A stretch of 32,343 bases of DNA from NCBI GenBank assembly GCA_022821865.1, contig JAJECW010000009.1, positions 1 to 32,343 on the forward strand, written 5' to 3'. Position 1 is the stretch's first letter; each line of letters opens with the position of its first letter. The notes below the pieces were generated by a model, which ran no database searches, was not told where the DNA came from, and saw nothing but the letters and a program-made list of their open reading frames with translations. The DNA comes from Pseudomonadales bacterium. Its GTDB lineage: Bacteria > Pseudomonadota > Gammaproteobacteria > Pseudomonadales > Pseudohongiellaceae. The position numbers and the translations under genes were made by a program. Below, one piece after another: positions 7,772-14,562 of the stretch.

Positions 7772-7796
7772 GGAAGCCCTGATCAAGTCAGAGTTT

Positions 7797-7870
7797 CGTG
7801 AGCAAAACAAAACCACGCTTTTGTTTTGCGATAATGAAAAACTCCACGGATGGAGTTTTTCAGAGAATAC
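7797..7870. repeat. Two-hairpin intergenic repeat, copy 2
   Basis: 70/74 identical to 6-79. Hairpin B spans 7802-7829 and hairpin C 7835-7862. Two of the four differences are a compensatory T-A to C-G exchange in the hairpin C stem, one lies in its loop (TGGA to CGGA), and one lies between the hairpins. It is preceded at 7771-7796 by a degenerate GGGAAGC...TCAGAG hairpin related to 582-614. It sits in the nagB-II to nagA gap, where it could terminate, process or stabilise the operon transcript. Confidence 0.85.
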
Positions 7871-7902
7871 ATGGAAGAGATGCGGTTTTACAGGATGACG
7901 GC

Positions 7903-9042
7903 ATGAAAGCTTGCGTACTTGCCAATGGACGGATCGTCACGCCAACGGGGATCATCGACCGGGGCGCGGTTGCAGTCCGCGACGGGGTGATTGCCGGGGT
8001 GGGGGATTCAATTGCTTCCGGAAACCCGGCTGACGAGATCATCGACCTGAAAAACGATTTCCTGTTGCCGGGATTCGTCGACGTGCAGGTCAATGGCGGC
8101 GGCGGTTTGCTGTTCAATGACGATCCGGGCCCCGGGACAGCCATCAAGATGGCAAGGGCGCATCGCGCTTTCGGAACCACCAGCCTTTTGCCCACCCTGA
8201 TCAGCGACGATCTCGACAAGATCGAACGGGCTATCAGCGCCATCGACGGGGAAGTGCGCAAAAAAACGCCCGGCATCGCGGGCGTTCATATCGAGGGCCC
8301 TTTCCTGAATGTCGAAAAACGGGGTATTCACGACGAACGCAAGCTCCGCAAATTATCGAGCGAGGCAATCGCCATCCTGACTTCCGCGGAACACGCCGCG
8401 GTGGTGGTAACCCTGGCGCCGGAGTGCGTGCAAGCCGAACAGATCGCGCAACTCGTGGAAAGCGGGGTCAAGGTCTGTATCGGCCACACCAATGCGAGCT
8501 TCGATGAAACCCGCACCGCGCTGGCGGCGGGCGCTTCCGGCTTCACCCACCTTTTCAACGCCATGTGTCCCATGCAAACCCGGAACCCCGGGGTGATTCC
8601 CGCAGCCCTGGAATCCGGCGCCTATTGCGGAATCATCGTGGACGGCAAACATGTGCATCCCGCCATGCTGCGCCTTGCCCTGCGGGCGAAACGGGACCGC
8701 AGGCTCATGCTGGTTACCGACGCCATGCCGGTGGTGGGATCCGCGATCGATTACTTCATGCTCAATGACCGCCGCATCCTGGTCAGGGACGGCGTATGCC
8801 TTGCCGAGGACGGCACACTCGCCGGCGCCGCGCTATCCATGATCGAAGCCCTGCGGAACGCCATGTCGTTGCTTGGAATCGGGATTGTGGAAGCATCGAA
8901 AATGGCAAGCATGACGCCCGCTTCCTTTCTGGGTATTGCCAACCAGACCGGATCCATCGAAGCCGGACTGCGGGCCGACCTGCTTCGCATCACACCGGAA
9001 TTCGAACTTCGTCAGGTCTGGGTCGGCGGAGTGGAGCGGTAA
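7903..9042 (+). CDS. nagA: N-acetylglucosamine-6-phosphate deacetylase (NagA)
   Basis: 379-residue amidohydrolase that converts GlcNAc-6-P to GlcN-6-P plus acetate in the cytoplasm. Metal and substrate motifs in order: LPGFVDVQVNGGGG, GVHIEGPFLN (catalytic-metal Glu), CIGHTNAS (His), FTHLFNAM (His), DGKHVHP, and LVTDAMPVVG with the catalytic Asp. Start at 7903 (MKACVLANGRIVTP) matches the family N-terminus. The open frame extends to 7798 only by reading through a structured repeat, so that extension is rejected. It lies 131 bp after nagB-II and ends 8 bp from the convergent kinase gene. It receives GlcNAc-6-P both from MurQ and from direct GlcNAc phosphorylation. Confidence 0.95.
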   Translation: MKACVLANGRIVTPTGIIDRGAVAVRDGVIAGVGDSIASGNPADEIIDLKNDFLLPGFVDVQVNGGGGLLFNDDPGPGTAIKMARAHRAFGTTSLLPTLISDDLDKIERAISAIDGEVRKKTPGIAGVHIEGPFLNVEKRGIHDERKLRKLSSEAIAILTSAEHAAVVVTLAPECVQAEQIAQLVESGVKVCIGHTNASFDETRTALAAGASGFTHLFNAMCPMQTRNPGVIPAALESGAYCGIIVDGKHVHPAMLRLALRAKRDRRLMLVTDAMPVVGSAIDYFMLNDRRILVRDGVCLAEDGTLAGAALSMIEALRNAMSLLGIGIVEASKMASMTPASFLGIANQTGSIEAGLRADLLRITPEFELRQVWVGGVER

Positions 9043-9050
9043 CCCAATCC

Positions 9051-9929
9051 TCACAGATCGACATCGGTGGACGGTCCATTGCGGGCGAGTATCAGCGCTC
9101 CATCGAGCGAGTCGCCCCGGGCTTTGGTCAGTTTCGCCGCGGTTCGTTCCCGCAGCCAGGGCTGCAATCGCTGTGACAAGCCGCCGGCCAGGGCGCATCG
9201 CGGTGCGCCTTTCTCCAGGATGGTTTCGATGAATCGCTCCACATGTTTTACCGCGTCCTCCACAATGGAGCGTGCGATTTCATCGTTTTTTTCGGCATAG
9301 TCCATGATCATGGGAGCAAAAGCCGCGTAGTCTCCCGGAGTTGCTTCATCCATCCATTTGATTGCCCGTCCGGTATCGTGATCGAACCTTGCCGTCACCG
9401 CCGCGCTCAGTGGCGTGGGTTTGGTTCTGCCATCGAGGGCGCGGAGAGCGTGCCGCATGGCGCTCAGGCCCAGCGCCGCGCCACTGCCTTCGTCGGAAAT
9501 GGGAAAGCCGTAGCCGCCGATGGTGATGCCGACCTTGCCCATCTTGATATAGGCGACGCTGCCGGTGCCGAGCACCAGGGTGGCGCCGTCTTCGCCAAGA
9601 TGGGCGCCGAGATTCGCGATCACCGCGTCGGATTCCAGGTGCAGCGAGCGAAAGGGGAATTCGAGCCGGGAAAATGCCTGCAGCATGCCCGGGCGGGAGA
9701 TGCCGGCGATTCCCATACCGGCTTCCATCCGGGACAGTTCGCTTTCCTTCAGTCCCGCGGCCGCGGTTGCGTCGAGGGTAAGCGACAGCAGCACTTCGCG
9801 GAGATTTTCCAGGCCGATGCGGGCATTCGCCGGGCCGGCTTTCGCCTCACCGATCACGGTTTCATCAGCCCGGGTCAGGCGCGCCCGCGAGTGGCTGCCG
9901 CCAGCGTCAATGCCAAGAAAATATCGCAT
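9051..9929 (-). CDS. BadF/BadG/BcrA/BcrD-type sugar kinase (GlcNAc/MurNAc kinase-like, MurK/NagK)
   Basis: 292 residues of the ASKHA kinase fold. PHOSPHATE-1 loop FLGIDAGGSHSRARL at the N-terminus, conserved GPAN, SDA in the middle, PHOSPHATE-2 LVLGTGSVAY, and GGYGFPISDEGSGAALG as in human GlcNAc kinase relatives. Bacterial members include MurK, which phosphorylates both MurNAc and GlcNAc at O6, and glucosamine kinase GspK. Being downstream of a symporter by 8 bp and near murQ and nagA, a role in making MurNAc-6-P and/or GlcNAc-6-P is inferred. This would replace the PTS phosphorylation used by E. coli MurP. Substrate preference cannot be read from sequence. Confidence 0.85.
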   Translation of the reverse strand: MRYFLGIDAGGSHSRARLTRADETVIGEAKAGPANARIGLENLREVLLSLTLDATAAAGLKESELSRMEAGMGIAGISRPGMLQAFSRLEFPFRSLHLESDAVIANLGAHLGEDGATLVLGTGSVAYIKMGKVGITIGGYGFPISDEGSGAALGLSAMRHALRALDGRTKPTPLSAAVTARFDHDTGRAIKWMDEATPGDYAAFAPMIMDYAEKNDEIARSIVEDAVKHVERFIETILEKGAPRCALAGGLSQRLQPWLRERTAAKLTKARGDSLDGALILARNGPSTDVDL

Positions 9930-9937
9930 GGTTCAAT

Positions 9938-11500
9938 TTACCCCCTTTGCCGCCGCGAGTCTTCTGTCTCCCCGGCCGCACAGACCATTATCGAAATGCC
10001 AACGCCAATCAGCAACTGCCAGGGAAAGGCCAATGATTTCATGGCAGCCGGCAGACCCAGGGAATCGACGATATAGCTTTGTTGGACAAGAATGACGAGA
10101 AACCCCGTGGCCAGGGCGGCGATTACGGAACGGGACGACCCCCGCTTGCTGAAAACCGCCGTGAAGAAGACCGCAATGAGCCCGGCATAGGAGAAGGACA
10201 TCACCGCGAGGGCGAATTCCAGCAGGGCCATGTCGGTGTAGCGCTGCCAGTAAAAGCACAGGACCGCCATCACCGAAAGGAAAAGGGCCACAGCCAGCAT
10301 GCCCAGGCGTCCGGCGACGACATAATGTTCCGGTCTCTCGCTGGCGACGGCTTCCTTCCAGGGGCGGTAAAAGTCGCTGATCAACACAGACGACATGGCG
10401 TTCAATCCGGAATTCATGGTGGAAATGGCGGCGGCGATGATGCCCGCCGCGGCCAGCCCGCGCACCCCTGTGGGCATCTCGGACAGGATATACGACATGA
10501 ATACGGTAATGCTTTCTCCATTGAATTCCGGCATCAACCCGCCGCTGTTCGCCGGAGTCATCAGTTCGGGGCGCTCGTAAAGGAGGTGCAGGAGATGGCC
10601 TATGGTTACAAAAACAAAGACCACCGGAATCGCCGCCAGGGAGGAGATCACCAGGGCGCGCCCGCTGGCGTCGGCGTCCCGGCAGGTGAGCAGCCGCTGG
10701 GTGGTGTCCTGATCGAAACCGAAACTGCCCACATTGAGGAGGAATACGCCGCTGAGAATCGCCCAGAAGGTGAATGGCCTGGAGAAATCCAGCGAAAAAT
10801 CGAACAGTGTCAGCTTGTTTGCGCCGTCGGGAGCTTCCCTCAGCGCCGCCAACGCCTCACCCGGCGTGAGCGACAACTGCGACCAGATACTGAACAGGGC
10901 AATCAGCGCCGCGCCAAAATACACCACGAACTGTCCCAAGTCGCTCCAGATCACCGAACGAACGCCCCCGGCCAGCGTGATTCCCAGGGAAATCAGGGCA
11001 ATCGCCAGAATCGCCAGCACCACGCTTTGCGGCTCGATATTGAAGAACAGCATCATGGCCACGGCGATCGCCGCGATATACAGGCGCGCCCCGCTGGCGA
11101 ATACCCGGCCCACCAGGTACATCGCCCCCGCCGCGCGTTTGGCATTGTCGCCGTAGCGAATCGCCAGGAGTTCATAGACCGTGGTCACATTCAACTCGTA
11201 GAACCGCCGCAGCAGAAAGCGCGCCACGAACAGGGCCGCGAGCGCGGCGCCGAGGGAGGACCCGAGATAGGTGTAATCGCCGCGGAACCCGTAATCGGGC
11301 CCGCCGAGAAAAGTGGCGGCGGACTGGGTGGTGGCAATCACCGAAAACATGACCACCCAGGCGGACATCCGGTTTCCGCCGAGGAAGTACTCGTTCATGG
11401 AATGAGTGGATCTCCGCGAAAGCGCCACCCCGGCGCCAAGCACCGCGGCGACATAAAGCGCGATGATCGACCAGTCGATCGCTGTCAACGGCGTAGGCAT
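9938..11500 (-). CDS. Sodium:solute symporter (SSS family), probable amino sugar importer
   Basis: 520 residues with about 13-14 hydrophobic segments. SSS-family hallmarks: an N-terminal TM followed by MNEYFLGGNRMSAWVVMFSVIATTQSAATFLGGP, the GVRSVIWSDLGQFVVYFGAAL segment, and FGFDQDTTQRLLTCRDA. It is an inner-membrane importer driven by sodium. It lies between a TonB-dependent receptor (73-bp gap) and the sugar kinase (8-bp gap) on the same strand, so the order receptor-importer-kinase reads as an uptake operon. The Tannerella MurT-MurK-MurQ pathway is an analogous PTS-free MurNAc route. Substrate could be GlcNAc, MurNAc or a small muro-saccharide. A sialic acid role is unlikely, since no nanA/nanE-type gene is near. 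Confidence 0.85.
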   Translation of the reverse strand: MPTPLTAIDWSIIALYVAAVLGAGVALSRRSTHSMNEYFLGGNRMSAWVVMFSVIATTQSAATFLGGPDYGFRGDYTYLGSSLGAALAALFVARFLLRRFYELNVTTVYELLAIRYGDNAKRAAGAMYLVGRVFASGARLYIAAIAVAMMLFFNIEPQSVVLAILAIALISLGITLAGGVRSVIWSDLGQFVVYFGAALIALFSIWSQLSLTPGEALAALREAPDGANKLTLFDFSLDFSRPFTFWAILSGVFLLNVGSFGFDQDTTQRLLTCRDADASGRALVISSLAAIPVVFVFVTIGHLLHLLYERPELMTPANSGGLMPEFNGESITVFMSYILSEMPTGVRGLAAAGIIAAAISTMNSGLNAMSSVLISDFYRPWKEAVASERPEHYVVAGRLGMLAVALFLSVMAVLCFYWQRYTDMALLEFALAVMSFSYAGLIAVFFTAVFSKRGSSRSVIAALATGFLVILVQQSYIVDSLGLPAAMKSLAFPWQLLIGVGISIMVCAAGETEDSRRQRG

Positions 11501-11573
11501 GTCAGTCCGGCTTCGTTATCCGGTGAACGCCGCGCCGGTTCGTTGCGCTGGTCCGTCCACTGCGGCTGTGCTG

Positions 11574-14297
11574 TCAGAAGCTCGCCCGCAGCGATGCGCC
11601 GAAAGTCCTGCCGACCGGATCGTATTCACTGAGCGTGCCGAAGAAATTGCCGCCGGCCTGCGGGACCGGCGGCTTGTTGTCGAAAACATTCTTCACTCCC
11701 GCGGTTATGCGCATGACATCGTTCACATCATAGCTTCCCGACAGGTCAAAGTACTCATGCGGCCCAATCGTGTCAGCGGGATCACCGGCATTCCTGACAC
11801 CGCCGATGCGCCGCCAGGAAAATTGCGCCGCGAATGCGCCGCGGGTCCAGTTCAGATTGGCGCGGTGCTTGTAGTCGGGCTGCAGAAAACTGGCGAAGTC
11901 CCCGCTGCAGGAACCGCCGAATGTGCCTTGACAGTCCGTTGCCGGCACTGTGGCGTTCGCCTGCCGACTCTGATCAATAACGATCGCGGCTTCATAAGTG
12001 AAATCGAATTGTTCCCCGGCGCCGCCCAGAATGTCCAGTGGCAGGGCGAGGCGGACATCGTAGCCATCCTGTTTCAGGCTCGCAAGATTGAAATCATTGA
12101 CCAGCGCCTGTCTGATCAGGCCCGTCGCCGGGTCGCGCAGCACCGCCCCGCAGAGTGGATTGCCGGCGACGGGATTGTCGATGTAGCAATTTGTCAGCGC
12201 CGCTATCGGTTGAATCTGGCTGACCGCGTCCTCGATTTCGATACTGACGTAATCGACGACAAGGCTGGCGCCTGGATAGAATTCGGGCGTGAAGGCAAAA
12301 CCGACAGTCGTCGTTTCGCCCTTTTCGGTGTCTATGTTCGGATTGCCGCCGAAGCTGTAGGCCGCCGCACTGGTATCAAACGGCGTCCCCGGCGCGGCCG
12401 CCCCCAGGGTCGCGCACTGCGAGGCGTCGCCGCGACCGTCCAGACATGGGTCGCCATCGAAGCGGCCGCCCAGCCGAGGAATGAAACTGCTGCTGGTGGG
12501 ATCGAACAGCGACAGCGGCAACTGCACTTCCGGGCCCGCGAATTCGCCCAGATTCGGTGATCGGACCGTTGTCTGACGTTGGCCGCGGAGCCTGATCTGA
12601 TCGTTGATTGTCCAGGTCAGGCCGATCTTGTCGGCATCCCCCTCGCCGGTATTGGAAAAATCGAAACGCCGGTATGCGGCCTCAAGGTTGATTTGCCGGA
12701 TCAGGGGAAGACCGGACAGCAGCGGCACGAGCAATTCTCCGAACATTTCGTTGGTATCGAAGCCGGCGTCAATGGCGCTGACCCCGCCCAGTCCGAAAGC
12801 GAGGCCGCTGGCAAGCGCGGTCCCCGGGGTTTGACGACCGGTTTCTTCGCGGTACTCATAGCCACCGGCGAATCCTATCGGGCCCGCCGGCAATTCGAAC
12901 AGATCCGCAGTATCTCCCGAGACTGCCAATGAACCCACGAACTGATCGCGCATCCGGTCCGAATGCACAATCTGTGTGCCGAAATCACCCAGGTCGGCAT
13001 CCGGTCCGAATATGTCCACCGTATCCGCGATGGCCGCAAAGCGGCTGGTTCCCGTTGCGCTGTTGCGAATGGCGTTCCCGAAAACAATGGCATTTTCCTC
13101 CGCGCGACCGTATTGCGCATACAGATCCCATGCGATGTGATCCGTAACATCTCCACGGAAGCCGGCCACCACCTGGAATGTGTCGCGGCCGGTTTCGGTT
13201 TTTTGCAGGCCGAGTCCCAGATTCCGTTCGACATTGACAAGGGCGATGTCGTCAACAAAGGTGAGGAGTCCCGATGCCTGTGGCGGTATGAACGGATTGG
13301 CGCGGGAAATCGATACGGTTTCATTGACGCTGATTGGCGTCTGTCCCGTTGAACCGGCCCCGGTGAGATCGATATCCGTGAAAAAAGCACGCCCGTACAA
13401 CTCGATATCGGGCAGCAATTCGTATTTGAACAGGAGACTGGCGTGCAGCCTCGTCAGCGGCTGGATCAGGAATCGATCCGGGGTCACATCGACAGTCTGG
13501 CGCGCAGCGCCAAAACCGCCCTGGTCGTCAAAGGCAAAGAAGTTGCCCGACGCCACATCGGTGAAATTACCGCCTTCGGAGGGAATTGCGGTGACCGTGC
13601 CGGAGGTGAAGTCGCGTTGCCCCGCCAGCAGTTCAAACCGCTCGGTGTATCCGAGATAGCCCACCAGATGGCCGCGTCCGCCGTTGAGGTCAGAGCCGCC
13701 TATCAGCTCCAGATTTACGCTTTCCGCCCCCCCATCGGGAACTTCGCCGGTTGTCGTCAATTGAAATCCGTCAAACTCGTCATCGAGAATGAAGTTGACA
13801 ACGCCGGACACCGCGTCGGCGCCGTAAATCGCCGCTGCGCCGCCGGTAAGCACTTCAACCCGCCTGATCAGCCCGGTGGGCAAGCTGTTCGTATCCACGG
13901 CATTCCTGAAACTGAACGGAACCGCCCGGGCCCCGTTGATCAGCACCAGGGTCCGGTTCTGGCCGAGCCCCCGCAGATCAATCGTCGAGGAGCCAAGAGA
14001 ATCGCCCACGGATGCGCCGGTGGCATTGGCGCCGCCGCCCGCCTGCGGCAATCGTTGAAAGACATCTTCGATCATGACCGAACGATCAATGGCGATCTGC
14101 TCCGAAACGACTGTGGTCACCGGAGTTGATGAGGTCAACTCCGCTCGTTCGATTCTGGAGCCCGTGACGACAATCAGGTCCGGTACCGCCTGTTCGTCCG
14201 GCGATTGAGAAAATGCCGGCCCGGCCCCCGCAATCGCGAAAGCGACCGCTGGAACACGGGCCAGAGAGAGAAATCTTGCGATATCGATACGGGCCAT
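11574..14297 (-). CDS. TonB-dependent receptor 1 (amino sugar locus)
   Basis: 907-residue outer-membrane receptor. Signal peptide at residues 1-31 (ends ...GAGPAFSQ), then a TonB-box-like PDLIVVTGSRIER, a plug domain (STPVTTVVSEQIA, STIDLRGLGQNRTLVLINGARA, RRVEVLTGGAAAIYGADAVSGVVNFIL) and a C-terminal 22-strand barrel ending in ...FGASLRASF with the typical terminal Phe. Cys pairs in extracellular-type regions (CLDGRGDASQC, DCQGTFGGSC) suggest loop disulfides. It is first gene of a predicted receptor-symporter-kinase operon and divergent from a second receptor. Ligand is inferred to be a peptidoglycan or chitin fragment from context only. Confidence 0.9.
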   Translation of the reverse strand: MARIDIARFLSLARVPAVAFAIAGAGPAFSQSPDEQAVPDLIVVTGSRIERAELTSSTPVTTVVSEQIAIDRSVMIEDVFQRLPQAGGGANATGASVGDSLGSSTIDLRGLGQNRTLVLINGARAVPFSFRNAVDTNSLPTGLIRRVEVLTGGAAAIYGADAVSGVVNFILDDEFDGFQLTTTGEVPDGGAESVNLELIGGSDLNGGRGHLVGYLGYTERFELLAGQRDFTSGTVTAIPSEGGNFTDVASGNFFAFDDQGGFGAARQTVDVTPDRFLIQPLTRLHASLLFKYELLPDIELYGRAFFTDIDLTGAGSTGQTPISVNETVSISRANPFIPPQASGLLTFVDDIALVNVERNLGLGLQKTETGRDTFQVVAGFRGDVTDHIAWDLYAQYGRAEENAIVFGNAIRNSATGTSRFAAIADTVDIFGPDADLGDFGTQIVHSDRMRDQFVGSLAVSGDTADLFELPAGPIGFAGGYEYREETGRQTPGTALASGLAFGLGGVSAIDAGFDTNEMFGELLVPLLSGLPLIRQINLEAAYRRFDFSNTGEGDADKIGLTWTINDQIRLRGQRQTTVRSPNLGEFAGPEVQLPLSLFDPTSSSFIPRLGGRFDGDPCLDGRGDASQCATLGAAAPGTPFDTSAAAYSFGGNPNIDTEKGETTTVGFAFTPEFYPGASLVVDYVSIEIEDAVSQIQPIAALTNCYIDNPVAGNPLCGAVLRDPATGLIRQALVNDFNLASLKQDGYDVRLALPLDILGGAGEQFDFTYEAAIVIDQSRQANATVPATDCQGTFGGSCSGDFASFLQPDYKHRANLNWTRGAFAAQFSWRRIGGVRNAGDPADTIGPHEYFDLSGSYDVNDVMRITAGVKNVFDNKPPVPQAGGNFFGTLSEYDPVGRTFGASLRASF

Positions 14298-14336
14298 TCG
14301 TCACTCAATGTCAGATTACATGATGTACGGCAAGCG

Positions 14337-14365
14337 AATATATTACCAATCTAGTATCAATGCAA
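14337..14365 (-). promoter_or_regulatory. Sigma70-type promoter of TonB receptor 1
   Basis: Reading on the minus strand: TTGCAT (14365-14360), 17-nt spacer, TATATT (14342-14337). The spacer ends with ATTGGTAA and the -10 is followed by CGC. Inferred transcription start near 14330, giving a leader of about 33 nt. The ATTGGTNATATATTCG block is repeated in mirror image at 14413-14429. Confidence 0.65.
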
Positions 14366-14397
14366 CGCGCCATACCACCAGGGCTCGGCAAAAGGTA

Positions 14398-14426
14398 TTG
14401 TATTTATATTTTATTGGTTATATATT
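14398..14426 (+). promoter_or_regulatory. Sigma70-type promoter of TonB receptor 2
   Basis: TTGTAT (14398-14403), 17-nt spacer, TATATT (14421-14426), with ATTGGTTA directly before the -10 and CGA after it. Same design as the divergent promoter at 14337-14365. The inferred start near 14433 leaves a leader of about 130 nt before the receptor ATG. Confidence 0.65.
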
Positions 14427-14562
14427 CGAGTCACAGAAGCCAGATGTGTGGCTTGGCGCCTGGTCGCGGGGACGCCGCGTCCGGGACGGATCAGCCCGGA
14501 TACCATCCAAATACACATCAGGCATCGTACTAATGGGGGTAGGCAAGATGAAAGGTGAAATC

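Noticed and set aside
7798-7902. GTG-initiated extension of NagA
   Set aside because: It translates the two-hairpin repeat; NagA homology starts at 7903.
9938-11500. Sialic acid symporter interpretation
   Set aside because: SSS proteins can carry sialic acid, but no sialate lyase, ManNAc kinase or epimerase gene is present, while MurNAc/GlcNAc genes surround it.
10079-11632. 517-codon plus-strand open frame
   Set aside because: It lies antisense to the SSS symporter, is rich in Gly/Arg/His without hydrophobic pattern or motif, and comes from codon bias of the GC-rich opposite gene.
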